34,850 nucleotides of DNA from Lapidilactobacillus bayanensis (GTDB taxonomy: Bacteria; Bacillota; Bacilli; Lactobacillales; Lactobacillaceae), in the NCBI RefSeq assembly GCF_003946695.1, contig NZ_RHOX01000022.1:1-34850 (forward strand), in the 5' to 3' direction. Shown one piece after another: positions 1 through 9,800 of this stretch (position 1 is the stretch's first letter; every line of letters begins with the position of its first letter). The translations under genes and the position numbers were made by a program. The notes beneath the pieces were generated by a model. That model saw nothing but the letters and a program-made list of their open reading frames with translations. It made no database searches and had not been told where the DNA came from.

Positions 1-76
1 TATTGAACCGCCGTATACGGAACCGTACGTACGGTGGTGTGAGAGGACGGTAATTTACAATTACTTCCTACTCGAT
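1..76 (+). mobile_element. Group II intron, 3' end only (domains V and VI)
   Basis: The first 76 bases fold as the last two domains of a group II intron. Domain V spans about 7-38: a 9-bp lower helix (7-15 with 30-38, one G-U pair), a two-base CG bulge at 28-29, a 4-bp upper helix and a GAAC loop at 20-23. The CGC at 9-11 lies where the catalytic triad is expected. Domain VI spans 41-73, with GAG/CTC at its base, TAATT/AATTA at its tip and a bulged A at position 70, seven bases from the predicted 3' end GAT (74-76); this is the expected branch-point geometry. The body of the intron and any reverse transcriptase/maturase gene would lie to the left, outside the window. The 3' junction is supported independently, because homology to the second repeat copy begins at base 77. 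I do not assign an intron class. Confidence 0.85.
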
Positions 77-441
77 CAGCTGACCGCGATTTTCCTCCGG
101 CACTGATGAACGAGATGTGTTGGTGTGATTTAATGGCAAATTTATACTTCTAAAAATTAGAAGTGATTCAACCACTCGTCAACTCAGCACTTGCACAAAG
201 GTTGCTCTCTTGTTTGTTAAGTGGCGGCGAAGAAATACCGCTCAGTAGTGAAATTATTGTTGCAGCCCTGGCTGTTACAATAAGGCTTGTCTTGAAGACA
301 ATTTTACAAAAATTGGCTTCAAGCAATGCCCACTACGTTCCAGCGCTAAGTATTTCTTCGCCGCCACGGCAACGCGCCACGTTTCGTATGCAACCTTTGC
401 GTAAGTGCGAAGAACGACAACAAAACAGTTTTAGTTACCAC
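77..441 (+). repeat. Dispersed structured repeat, copy 1 (interrupted by the intron)
   Basis: This stretch matches the reverse complement of 10565-10936 over its whole length, by eye roughly three-quarters to four-fifths identical. It has no credible gene. It can fold into nested helices: 187-205 with 390-408 (19 bp, one mismatch and one G-U), 221-238 with 350-367 (18 bp, perfect), 239-242 with 342-345 and 245-250 with 331-336, a hairpin at 256-281, and a 15-bp hairpin at 291-323. A separate perfect 8-bp hairpin lies at 146-164. The part left of base 77 is displaced by the group II intron. A GTG-initiated open frame at 163-612 crosses the element and the next partial unit, but it has no ribosome site and no recognisable family. 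The role is unknown; it could be a non-coding RNA, a small non-autonomous mobile element or a cruciform-forming DNA repeat. Confidence 0.85.
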
Positions 442-445
442 TGTC

Positions 446-612
446 TTAATCCACAGTGTCCACCACGTTCCAGCGCAAAATATTTATTTTTCCTCACGGC
501 ACGCGCTACATTGCGTATGCAATCTTTGCGCAGGCGCGGAGAACCGCAGCATAACAGTTTTAGTTTCTACTATTTTACTTTGCAACGTGCTTGCATTTTA
601 GTCGGGTTTTAG
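446..612 (+). repeat. Partial repeat unit (right half only)
   Basis: Bases from about 460 to 575 repeat the right half of the element at about 330-441: the CCACGTTCCAGCGC block, a TATTT..TTTTCCTCAC block, then GTATGCAA.CTTTGCG and AACAGTTTTAG. The matching left-hand arms are absent, so this copy cannot form the long helices by itself. A short hairpin (CACTGT/ACAGTG) near 449-470 replaces the longer hairpin that precedes the block in copy 1. No gene is seen here. Confidence 0.7.
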
Positions 613-613
613 A

Positions 614-669
614 CGACAGAAAATACTGTCGATTTTAAGTTGGCTAGATTTTTACTATTATTTTATGCT
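614..669 (+). promoter_or_regulatory. Hairpin and probable promoter for the U32 operon
   Basis: A perfect 6-bp hairpin (614-619 with 626-631) followed by ATTTT closes the repeat region. Just after it, TTGGCT (640-645) and TATGCT (664-669) with an 18-base spacer make a plausible housekeeping promoter. It lies about 40 bases upstream of the first U32 gene. The -10 match is only moderate. Confidence 0.4.
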
Positions 670-705
670 ATGCTAGTTTGGAATTCTTTTTTGGAGAGGT
701 TATTT

Positions 706-1629
706 ATGACAGAATTAGTTACAACCGTGGCCAGTCTTGATCAAGCTGATCAATTAATAGCTGCCGGTGCCGATCGTTTATATTTAGGCGAGGATTATTT
801 TGGCCTGCGTCTACCTCATAGCTTCGAGCGGGCTGAATTGAGTCAGGTTGTTGAATTGGCTCATCGACGCGGGAAAAAAGTGACAGTTGCAGTTAATGCG
901 ATCTTTCATAATGATCGGATTAAAAAGGTGGCGGCGTATTTACGCTTCCTAAAATCAATTAATGTTGATGAAATTAGTGTCGGTGATCCTGGCGTTATTT
1001 ACTTACTGACAAAAGAAAATATCGACTTGTCTTATATTTATGACGCCGCTGATTTAGTCACGAGTTCACGGCAAATTAATTTTTGGGCGAAACACAATGC
1101 TAGTGCGGCCGTATTAGCACGTGAAGTGCCGTACGAAGAAATGATTCCTTTAGCAAAGGCAGTTAAAATTCCTGTTGAAATCCTAGTTTATGGTGCGACA
1201 GTAATTCATCAATCTGGTCGGCCATTAGTGACGAATTATTCTAATTTTGTTCAAGAGCATTTGAATCATGCTGATCGGCAACACGGATTGTTTATTGCCG
1301 CGCCCCATCATCCGGAAACACACTATTCAATTTATGAAGACATCAACGGAACACATATTTTTGCGAATAACGATGTTGATTTGATGACCGTGCTGCCTAA
1401 GTTGTCTGAATTGAACTTGAATCGTTGGAAACTTGACGGTCTTTATGCGGGTGAGGCACAATTCGTGGCGATTGTTAAGGCTTTTGCCCAAGCACGAGAT
1501 TTAACAGCTCAACAGGGGCTTGATGAACACCAATTAACAGACTTAGACAAAATTGTGCACGATAATCAAGCACCAGAGCGGGGACTTGATCGTGGTTTCT
1601 TTGATATTGATCCAGATGAGGTGAAATAA
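706..1629 (+). CDS. trhP1: U32 family protein, TrhP1-like (tRNA U34 5-hydroxylation)
   Basis: A 307-residue protein of the peptidase U32 / collagenase-like family. It resembles the shorter, first member of the YrrN-YrrO (TrhP1-TrhP2) pair, which in Bacillus subtilis makes 5-hydroxyuridine at tRNA position 34 using prephenate. The N-terminal half has the TIM-barrel style of the family (GADRLYLGEDYFGLR, then VTVAVNAIFHN). The segment VYGATVIHQSGRPL (about residues 176-190) corresponds to the family signature but lacks its cysteines, as expected for the P1 subunit. The ATG at 706 is chosen because GGAGAGG lies just upstream at about 693-699; an in-frame extension to 640 has no ribosome site and runs through the promoter. 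The stop codon overlaps the next start by one base (TAATG), implying translational coupling. Family membership is certain; the substrate assignment rests on family knowledge. Confidence 0.85.
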   Translation: MTELVTTVASLDQADQLIAAGADRLYLGEDYFGLRLPHSFERAELSQVVELAHRRGKKVTVAVNAIFHNDRIKKVAAYLRFLKSINVDEISVGDPGVIYLLTKENIDLSYIYDAADLVTSSRQINFWAKHNASAAVLAREVPYEEMIPLAKAVKIPVEILVYGATVIHQSGRPLVTNYSNFVQEHLNHADRQHGLFIAAPHHPETHYSIYEDINGTHIFANNDVDLMTVLPKLSELNLNRWKLDGLYAGEAQFVAIVKAFAQARDLTAQQGLDEHQLTDLDKIVHDNQAPERGLDRGFFDIDPDEVK

Positions 1630-2876
1630 TGCAAGCAACACAAATCAAACATCCTGAAGTTTTGGCACCAGCTGGCACACCAGAAAAGTTAAGAATTGCC
1701 ATTGATTATGGCGCCGATGCTGTCTACATTGGCGGTGATGCTTATGGCTTACGTAGTCGTGCTGGTAATTTCTCCTTTGAAGCAATGAAGGAGGGCGCTG
1801 AATATGCGCACCAACATCATGCCAAAGTCTATGTAGCGGCTAATATTGTGGCTCATGAGCAAAATCTAGCCGGTGCCGGGGAGTTTTACCGTCAAGTTCG
1901 CGACGCTGGAATCGATGCTGTCATTGTCTCTGATCCATCATTGATTGAAACGGCCATTACTGAAGCACCTGGGTTAAAAGTTCACTTATCAACGCAAGCA
2001 TCCGCAACTAATTATGAAACATTAAACTTCTGGCAACATGAAGGACTAGAGCGCGTTGTATTGGCTCGTGAAGTCGGGATTGATGAAATTAGAGAAATTC
2101 GCCAACATACCGATGTACAGATTGAAGCATTTGTTCACGGTGCGATGTGTATTGGTTATTCCGGTCGTTGCGTTCTTTCTAATCATTTAAGCTTACGAGA
2201 TGCTAACCGTGGCGGATGTGCACAAAATTGTCGTTGGAAATATGATCTGTTCGATATCCCTGATAACGGTCAAAAACGTGAATTATTAGGTCATGGCCCT
2301 GATGGTAAACTAGAAGAGTTCTCAATGAGTGCCGTTGACATGTCGATGATTGAACATATTCCTGACTTAGTTGAAGCCGGTGTTGACTCATTGAAGATTG
2401 AAGGCCGAATGAAAACTGTTCATTATGTTTCCACGGTGGCCAATGTTTACTCAACGGCGGTTCGCTCTTATTGTGAGGATCCTGAACACTATCAATTAGA
2501 TCCGGCTTGGGTTGACGAACTTTGGAAAGTCGCGCAACGTGAATTATCCACTGGCTTTTATTACGGCACACCAGATGAAGATTTTCAATTATTCGGTAAA
2601 CGGCGCCGAATGCCACGTTATGCCTTCGTTGGTGAAGTACTAGCTTATGATCAGGTAACGAAGCAAGTGACTGTGCAGCAACGGAATAACTTTGGTGTGG
2701 GTGATACGATCGAATTTTACGGCCCCCATTTTGCTCATCATACTCAGCAAGTTACTGATTTGTTTGACGATAAAGATCAGGTAATTGAGCGAGCACCACA
2801 TGCGATGCAAATTGTTCACTTCACTTGTGAGACGCCGGTTAAGCCGGGCGATTTTGTTCGGGCTAACGAAGAATAG
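1629..2876 (+). CDS. trhP2: U32 family protein, TrhP2-like (tRNA U34 5-hydroxylation)
   Basis: A 415-residue U32 protein, the longer partner of the pair. It starts PEVLAPAGTPEKLRIAIDYGADAVYIGG, typical of the family. The U32 signature lies at about residues 166-184 (EAFVHGAMC, then GYSGRC), giving C174 and C181. With C197 and C201 these are candidate ligands for the iron-sulfur cluster reported in this family. The C-terminal part (residues about 330-415) looks like the small beta domain seen in long U32 members. It starts on the A of the preceding stop codon, so the two genes form an operon. In B. subtilis the homologues lie near trmR and udk, not beside rpoB, so the location is a lineage feature. 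Older annotations as collagenase or protease are probably misleading. Confidence 0.87.
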   Translation: MQATQIKHPEVLAPAGTPEKLRIAIDYGADAVYIGGDAYGLRSRAGNFSFEAMKEGAEYAHQHHAKVYVAANIVAHEQNLAGAGEFYRQVRDAGIDAVIVSDPSLIETAITEAPGLKVHLSTQASATNYETLNFWQHEGLERVVLAREVGIDEIREIRQHTDVQIEAFVHGAMCIGYSGRCVLSNHLSLRDANRGGCAQNCRWKYDLFDIPDNGQKRELLGHGPDGKLEEFSMSAVDMSMIEHIPDLVEAGVDSLKIEGRMKTVHYVSTVANVYSTAVRSYCEDPEHYQLDPAWVDELWKVAQRELSTGFYYGTPDEDFQLFGKRRRMPRYAFVGEVLAYDQVTKQVTVQQRNNFGVGDTIEFYGPHFAHHTQQVTDLFDDKDQVIERAPHAMQIVHFTCETPVKPGDFVRANEE

Positions 2877-2957
2877 TCGTGCTGCTCGGTCAGCTAAAAC
2901 AATTTGTGTAAATCAAAACGGTTTTTCAGAAAGCCATTGATTGATTAGGTAATTTGG

Positions 2958-2986
2958 TTGCATTATTTGTGAAATTAGGTTATACT
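2958..2986 (+). promoter_or_regulatory. Probable rpoBC promoter
   Basis: TTGCAT (2958-2963) and TATACT (2981-2986) are separated by 17 bases. The -10 element matches consensus in five of six positions; the -35 is weaker. Transcription would begin near 2993, giving a leader of about 210 bases before rpoB. No hairpin terminator is evident between trhP2 and this promoter, so some read-through is possible. Confidence 0.55.
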
Positions 2987-2992
2987 TATTTA

Positions 2993-3202
2993 GTCTAAAA
3001 GAACTGTAGCATATATTGCAGTATCACGCCGATCTATTGTCCGGTTAGTGATTATAAAGTACAAAAGCAATTCGTTGAACGTATTGTTTTTGTCTTTTTT
3101 TTGCTCAAAAAAGATGAAAACAGTTAATTTAACGAAAATGTAATCTTTGTCATGCAAATGCAATATTATTTGCTATTGAATTTTTTTGAAGGGGTGAATG
3201 GT
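2993..3202 (+). promoter_or_regulatory. Structured rpoB leader with a terminator-like hairpin
   Basis: Three hairpins follow the promoter in close succession. The first is 3003-3008 with 3017-3022. The second is 3023-3031 with 3042-3052 (ATCAC/GTGAT and GCCG/CGGT). The third is an 11-bp stem, 3061-3071 with 3083-3093, followed at 3095-3102 by eight T, which has the form of an intrinsic terminator. The T-run can also pair with AAAAAAGA just downstream (3093-3100 with about 3107-3114), an alternative that would hide it. Comparative genomics has described a Lacto-rpoB RNA motif in rpoB leaders of Lactobacillales. This leader may be a member, but I cannot check it against that consensus. Confidence 0.55.
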
Positions 3203-6200
3203 TTGACAGGACATATCGTGAAATATGGTAAACATCGGACACGGCGTTCGTATGCGCGTATCAAAGAAGTGCTTGATTTACCAAATTTGATCGAGATCCA
3301 AACAAATTCTTATCAATGGTTCCTTGACGAGGGTCTGAAGAGCATGTTCCAAGATATTATGCCAATTGATGACTTTGCTGGTAACCTTTCTTTAGAGTTT
3401 GTTGGTTATAAACTTTTAGAACCAAAATATACAGTCGAAGAAGCACGTCAACATGATGCTAACTACTCAGCACCACTACACGTCACTTTAAAATTGACTA
3501 ACCATGAAACTAACGAGATTAAAACACAGGACGTTTTCTTTGGTGACTTCCCATTAATGACAGAACAGGGAACATTTATCATCAACGGTGCCGAACGTGT
3601 CATTGTTTCACAATTAGTTCGTTCACCAGGTGTTTACTTTAATTCTTCAATCGATAAGAATAGCCGCACTTTATACGGCACAACTGCTATTCCTAACCGA
3701 GGTGCTTGGCTGGAATATGAATCTGACGCTAAGGACTTATCTTACGTTCGAATTGATCGGACTCGTAAGCTACCGATGACTGTTTTGATCCGGGCATTGG
3801 GTTTTGGTTCTGATTCAGAGATCATTGACATTTTAGGCGAAAATGAAAGCCTCATGTTGACGATGGAAAAGGATATTCATAAAGACACTTCTGACTCTCG
3901 GGTAACCGAGGCCTTGAAGGATATTTATGAACGTCTCCGCCCAGGTGAGCCTAAGACAGCGGACAGTTCACGTTCGTTACTCTATGCTCGTTTCTTTGAT
4001 CCAAAGCGTTATGACTTAGCACCTGTTGGCCGTTATAAGATTAATAAGAAACTTGGTTTGAAACATCGTTTACTTAACCAAACATTAGCTGAAACTTTGG
4101 CTGATCCTGATACTGGCGAGATTATCGCCGCTAAAGGTACCTTAGTTGATCGCGAAGTCATGGATAAGTTAAGCTCATATTTAGATCGCGATGATTTCAA
4201 AACACAGACCTTTGAACCTTCTGATGAAGGGGTTGTAACAGAGCCAATGACGATCCAGACAATCAAGGTCGTTTCACCTGACGATCCTGAACGTGAAGTT
4301 CGTTTGATTGGTAACGGCAATATTCCTGAAGAAATTAAGCACATTACGCCTGCAGATATTGTGGCGTCAATCAATTACTTCTTGAACTTACGTGAAGGTT
4401 TAGGTTCAACTGATGATATTGATCACTTGGGTAATCGTCGGATTCGTTCTGTTGGTGAGTTGTTACAGAATCAATTCCGAATTGGCCTAGCACGGATGGA
4501 ACGTGTTGTTCGTGAACGAATGTCAATTCAAGATGCTGCAACAGTCACACCACAACAATTAATCAATATTCGGCCAGTTGTTGCTTCAATTAAAGAATTC
4601 TTTGGTTCTTCACAATTGTCCCAGTTCATGGACCAAACTAATCCATTAGGTGAGTTAACGCATAAGCGTCGTCTCTCTGCCTTAGGGCCTGGTGGTTTGA
4701 CTCGTGATCGGGCCGGATATGAAGTTCGTGACGTTCACTATACGCATTATGGTCGGATGTGCCCAATTGAAACGCCTGAAGGTCCTAACATTGGCTTGAT
4801 TAACAGTTTGGCTTCTTACGCCGTTGTTAACAAATATGGTTTCATTGAGACACCCTACCGTCGTGTTTCTTGGACTGATCATAAGGTTACAGATAAGATT
4901 GATTATTTAACAGCTGATGAAGAAGATAATTATATCGTTGCACAAGCCAATTCACCATTAACTGATGATGGTAGCTTTGTTGACGAGACAGTCTTGGCTC
5001 GTCATAAAGATGACAACATTGAAATCAGCCCCGAAAAAGTCGATTACATGGACGTTTCACCTAAGCAAGTTGTTGCCGTTGCCACGGCCTGCATTCCTTT
5101 CTTGGAAAATGATGACTCAAACCGTGCTTTAATGGGTGCCAACATGCAACGTCAGGCCGTTCCGTTGATCGATCCGCATGCGCCATTAGTTGGTACAGGT
5201 ATGGAATATGTTGCGGCTCACGATTCAGGAACAGCAATGTTAGCTAAACATCCTGGTATTGTTGAGTTTGTTGATGCTAAAGAAGTTCGTGTTCGTCGTG
5301 AAGATGGCACGCTTGATAAATACCCATTAATGAAGTTCCGTCGTTCTAATGCTGGTAAATGTTACAATCAACGTCCGATTGTTGCTAAAGGCGATCACGT
5401 TGATGTTAGTGAGATTATCGCTGATGGACCTGCCATGGAAAATGGTGAACTCGCATTAGGCCAAAACCCATTGATTGCCTTCATGACTTGGAATATGTAT
5501 AACTTTGAAGATGCCGTCGTTTTATCAGAACGTTTGGTTAAAGACGACATTTATACCTCAATTCATATTGAAGAATATGAATCTGAGGCACGTGATACTA
5601 AGTTAGGGCCTGAAGAAATCACTCGGGAAATTCCTAACGTTGGTGAAGATGCCCTTAAAGACTTAAACGAATTTGGTATTATCCGAATTGGTGCTGAAGT
5701 TAATGATGGTGACATCTTAGTCGGTAAAGTAACGCCTAAGGGTGTCACTGAACTTTCAGCCGAAGAACGTTTGTTACACGCTATCTTTGGTGAAAAAGCA
5801 CGTGAAGTTCGTGACACATCACTCCGTGTTCCTCATGGCGGTGGCGGTATCATTCAAGACGTTAAGATCTTTACACGTGAAGCTGGCGATGAATTATCAC
5901 CAGGTGTTAACATGATGGTTCGAGTTTATATTACGCAGAAACGTAAGATTCAAGTTGGCGATAAGATGGCCGGACGTCATGGTAACAAAGGGACTGTTTC
6001 AATCGTTGTCCCTGAAGAGGATATGCCATATATGCCAGATGGCACACCAATTGATATTCTATTAAATCCAATGGGTGTTCCTTCTCGTATGAACATTGGT
6101 CAGGTCTTAGACTTACACTTAGGGATGGCTGCTCGCAACTTAGGCATTCATGTCTCAACACCAGTCTTTGATGGCGCCAACGATGATGACCTTTGGGAAA

Positions 6201-6805
6201 CTGTTAAAGAAGCCGGCATGGCCAGTGATGGCAAGACTGTTCTTTATGATGGCCGAACTGGTGAAGCCTTCCATAACCGTGTTTCTGTTGGTGTTATGTA
6301 CTACATGAAGCTAGCTCATATGGTCGACGATAAGATCCATGCTCGTTCGATTGGGCCTTACTCATTAGTGACACAACAGCCTTTAGGTGGTAAAGCCCAA
6401 TTTGGTGGCCAGCGTTTCGGTGAAATGGAAGTTTGGGCACTTGAGGCTTATGGTGCCGCTTATACGTTACAAGAAATTCTGACTTACAAGTCTGATGACG
6501 TTGTTGGCCGTGTTAAAACTTATGAAGCCATCGTCAAAGGTGAACCAATTCCTAAGCCAGGTGTTCCTGAATCATTCCGAGTTCTTGTTAAAGAATTACA
6601 AGCACTTGGTCTTGATATGAAGGTTCTTGATGCTGAACAGAAAGAGATTGAATTGCGTGACATGGATGACGACGAGAACGATAACGTTAACAATGATGCA
6701 CTGCAAAAATTCTCTGATGAACAAGAAAAGAAACGCCAAGAGGAAGCTGCACGTAAAGCGTTAGCTGAATTGACAGGCAAGGGTAATTCTGATTCAGATA
6801 AATAA
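3203..6805 (+). CDS. rpoB: DNA-directed RNA polymerase subunit beta
   Basis: The 1200-residue beta subunit of RNA polymerase, which forms one jaw of the enzyme and part of the active site and RNA exit path. The protein reads [20 protein letters not shown] from the TTG at 3203, matching the start of other Firmicutes RpoB. A strong ribosome site (GAAGGGGTGA, 3188-3197) supports this over the in-frame ATG at 3152. The rifampicin-contact region is intact and of wild-type form, with D477, H487 and S492 equivalent to E. coli D516, H526 and S531, so no resistance substitution is seen there. The last 45 or so residues are an acidic then charged tail rich in D, E, K and N, common in lactobacilli. rpoC follows after 37 bases with its own ribosome site, so the two are co-transcribed. 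Confidence 0.99.
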   Translation: MTGHIVKYGKHRTRRSYARIKEVLDLPNLIEIQTNSYQWFLDEGLKSMFQDIMPIDDFAGNLSLEFVGYKLLEPKYTVEEARQHDANYSAPLHVTLKLTNHETNEIKTQDVFFGDFPLMTEQGTFIINGAERVIVSQLVRSPGVYFNSSIDKNSRTLYGTTAIPNRGAWLEYESDAKDLSYVRIDRTRKLPMTVLIRALGFGSDSEIIDILGENESLMLTMEKDIHKDTSDSRVTEALKDIYERLRPGEPKTADSSRSLLYARFFDPKRYDLAPVGRYKINKKLGLKHRLLNQTLAETLADPDTGEIIAAKGTLVDREVMDKLSSYLDRDDFKTQTFEPSDEGVVTEPMTIQTIKVVSPDDPEREVRLIGNGNIPEEIKHITPADIVASINYFLNLREGLGSTDDIDHLGNRRIRSVGELLQNQFRIGLARMERVVRERMSIQDAATVTPQQLINIRPVVASIKEFFGSSQLSQFMDQTNPLGELTHKRRLSALGPGGLTRDRAGYEVRDVHYTHYGRMCPIETPEGPNIGLINSLASYAVVNKYGFIETPYRRVSWTDHKVTDKIDYLTADEEDNYIVAQANSPLTDDGSFVDETVLARHKDDNIEISPEKVDYMDVSPKQVVAVATACIPFLENDDSNRALMGANMQRQAVPLIDPHAPLVGTGMEYVAAHDSGTAMLAKHPGIVEFVDAKEVRVRREDGTLDKYPLMKFRRSNAGKCYNQRPIVAKGDHVDVSEIIADGPAMENGELALGQNPLIAFMTWNMYNFEDAVVLSERLVKDDIYTSIHIEEYESEARDTKLGPEEITREIPNVGEDALKDLNEFGIIRIGAEVNDGDILVGKVTPKGVTELSAEERLLHAIFGEKAREVRDTSLRVPHGGGGIIQDVKIFTREAGDELSPGVNMMVRVYITQKRKIQVGDKMAGRHGNKGTVSIVVPEEDMPYMPDGTPIDILLNPMGVPSRMNIGQVLDLHLGMAARNLGIHVSTPVFDGANDDDLWETVKEAGMASDGKTVLYDGRTGEAFHNRVSVGVMYYMKLAHMVDDKIHARSIGPYSLVTQQPLGGKAQFGGQRFGEMEVWALEAYGAAYTLQEILTYKSDDVVGRVKTYEAIVKGEPIPKPGVPESFRVLVKELQALGLDMKVLDAEQKEIELRDMDDDENDNVNNDALQKFSDEQEKKRQEEAARKALAELTGKGNSDSDK

Positions 6806-6842
6806 TGTTAGTTGACTGAAAATAACAGGGAGGTCTAAATCT

Positions 6843-9800
6843 TTGATCGATGTAAATAAGTTTGAAAGCATGCAGATCGGACTTGCGTCACCTGATAAGA
6901 TTCGTAGCTGGTCATACGGTGAAGTCAAAAAGCCCGAAACGATCAACTATCGGACTTTAAAACCAGAACGTGATGGCTTGTTCGACGAACGCATCTTCGG
7001 ACCAACGAAGGACTGGGAATGTGCCTGTGGTAAGTACAAACGAGTTCGCTATAAGGGGATTGTTTGTGACCGCTGTGGCGTCGAAGTGACTCGGTCAAAA
7101 GTTCGTCGGGAACGGATGGGTCACATTGAACTTGCTGCACCAGTAACACATATCTGGTATTTCAAAGGTATTCCTAGCCGGATGGGCCTTGTCTTAGACA
7201 TGAGCCCCCGTGCTTTGGAAGAAATCATTTACTTTGCATCATACGTTGTTATCGATCCTGGTGATACAACACTTGAATACAAACAATTATTAACTGAACA
7301 AGAATATCGGGAACGCATGGAAGAGTTCAATGGTAAGTTCAACGCCAAAATGGGTGCTGAAGCTATCAAGGAATTACTCGAGCAAGTCGATCTTGAAAAA
7401 GAAGTTGTTGAGTTAAAAGAAGATTTAAAGAGTGCTCAAGGTCAAAAGCGGACACGTGCCATTCGCCGTTTGGATATCTTAGATGCATTCCGTCAGTCTG
7501 GTAATCATCCTGAATGGATGGTTATGGATGCTATTCCAGTTATTCCACCAGATTTACGACCAATGGTTCAATTGGAGGGTGGTCGTTTTGCCACTTCTGA
7601 TTTGAACGATTTATATCGTCGGGTAATTAACCGAAATAATCGTTTGAAACGTTTATTAGACTTAAATGCGCCTAATATCATCGTTCAAAATGAAAAGCGG
7701 ATGTTGCAAGAAGCCGTTGACGCTTTAATTGATAATGGTCGCCGGGGCCGTCCAGTTGCCGGCCCAGGTAATCGACCATTGAAGTCATTGTCACATATGC
7801 TTAAAGGTAAGCAAGGACGTTTTCGTCAAAACTTACTGGGCAAACGTGTTGACTATTCTGGCCGTTCTGTTATTGATGTTGGACCGACATTGAAGTTCTA
7901 TCAATGTGGTGTTCCTCGTCAAATGGCCTTGGAATTGTTCAAACCATTTGTGATGCACGAATTAGTTAAGCGTGAACTTGCTTCAAATATTAAGAATGCT
8001 AAACGTAAGATTGAACGCCAAGACGATGACGTCTGGGATGTTGTTGAAGATGTGATCAAAGAACGGCCAGTGCTTTTAAACCGGGCACCAACATTACACC
8101 GTTTGGGTATTCAAGCGTTTGAACCTGTCTTAGTTGATGGTAAATCAATTCGTCTTCATCCTTTAGCTTGTGAAGCTTACAATGCCGATTTTGATGGTGA
8201 CCAGATGGCCATCCACGTTCCGTTATCTGATGAAGCACAGGCAGAAGCACGGATGTTAATGTTAGCTGCTCATCATATCTTGGCACCTAAAGATGGCAAA
8301 CCAATCGTTACACCTTCTCAGGACGTTGTATTAGGTAACTATTATTTAACGCTTGAAGAACGTGGCCGTGAAGGCGAAGGAATGATCTTTAAAGACATTG
8401 GTGAAGTTTTGACCGCTATGCAAAACGGCGATGTTCATTATCACACCCGAATTGGTTTAGCAATCAATTCAATGCCTAAGAAACCATTCCCAGACCAATA
8501 CCGCAATAGCATCTTATTGACAAGTGTTGGTAAAGCTATCTTCAACCAGGTTTTACCTGAAGACTTACCATATTTGAATGAACCAACGGCCAAAAACTTA
8601 ATTGATGAAGATTTATCGGCTTATTATCTTGCACCCGGCGAAGATATTCATGATCGTTTAGAAAATACTGAACTCGTTGACCCATTCAAGAAGGGCTTCT
8701 TGTCAGACATCATTGCCCAAGTCTTTAAGGTCTACCGGGTTCAACGTACTTCTGAATTGTTGGATGACATGAAAGAATTAGGCTACACAGTATGTACACT
8801 TTCTGGAATCACAGTTGGTGTTGCCGACGTTCCAACGATGCCAGACAAAGATCGTATTGTTGACGATGCGCATACGAAAGTTAACAACGTTTCTAAACAA
8901 TTCCGTCGTGGTTTAATTACCGACCAAGAACGTCATGATCGCGTTATTACAATCTGGAATGATGCTAAAGATGAGATTCAACAAGAATTGATCGACTCAT
9001 TTGACCCATCTAACCCAATTTCAATGATGAGTGATTCTGGTGCCCGTGGTTCGATTTCTAACTTTACGCAGTTAGCTGGTATGCGTGGCTTAATGGCCGC
9101 TCCTAACGGTGGTATGATGGAAGTTCCTGTAACGTCTAACTTCCGCGAAGGTTTGTCAGTCATGGAAATGTTCATGTCTACCCATGGTGCTCGTAAAGGT
9201 ATGACCGATACAGCCTTGAAGACAGCCGATTCTGGTTACTTGACACGTCGTTTAGTCGATGTTGCGCAAGATGTTATTGTTCGTGAAGAAGATTGTGGTA
9301 CTGATCGTGGTATCGTTATTAAAGCCATTCGCGAAGGTAACGAATTAATCGAATCATTATTTGACCGTTTAGTTGGTCGTTATTTGCAAAAATCAATTGT
9401 TGATCCAGAAACCGGTGAGATTATCGCCGTTCGTGGTCAATTAGTTGATGAAGATACTGCTCATCGAATCGTTGACGCAGGTGTTGAAGAAGCAACAATT
9501 CGCTCTGTCTTCACATGTAATACGAAACACGGTGTCTGCAAGAAGTGTTATGGTTATAACTTAGCTACTGGTGACGAAGTTGAAGTCGGTGAGGCTGTTG
9601 GTACAGTCGCTGCCCAATCAATCGGTGAACCAGGTACTCAGTTAACCATGCGTAACTTCCACTCGGGCGGTGTTGCTGGCGGCGAAGATATTACGCAAGG
9701 TTTACCTCGTGTCCAAGAAATTTTTGAAGCACGTAATCCTAAGGGTCTTGCTGTCATTACTGAAGTTAATGGTGCAGTTACGGCAATTGATGAAAATCCT

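Noticed and set aside
330-575. Possible CRISPR array
   Set aside because: Units are few, long, diverged and not separated by uniform spacers; they also occur in inverted orientation elsewhere.
163-612. A 149-codon open frame starting with GTG
   Set aside because: It runs through the structured repeat and its partial copy, has no ribosome site, matches no family I recognise, and contains internal repeats that follow the DNA repeat and not a protein pattern.
4670-4720. Possible rifampicin-resistance change in rpoB
   Set aside because: The contact region residues D477, H487 and S492 are all of the sensitive type.
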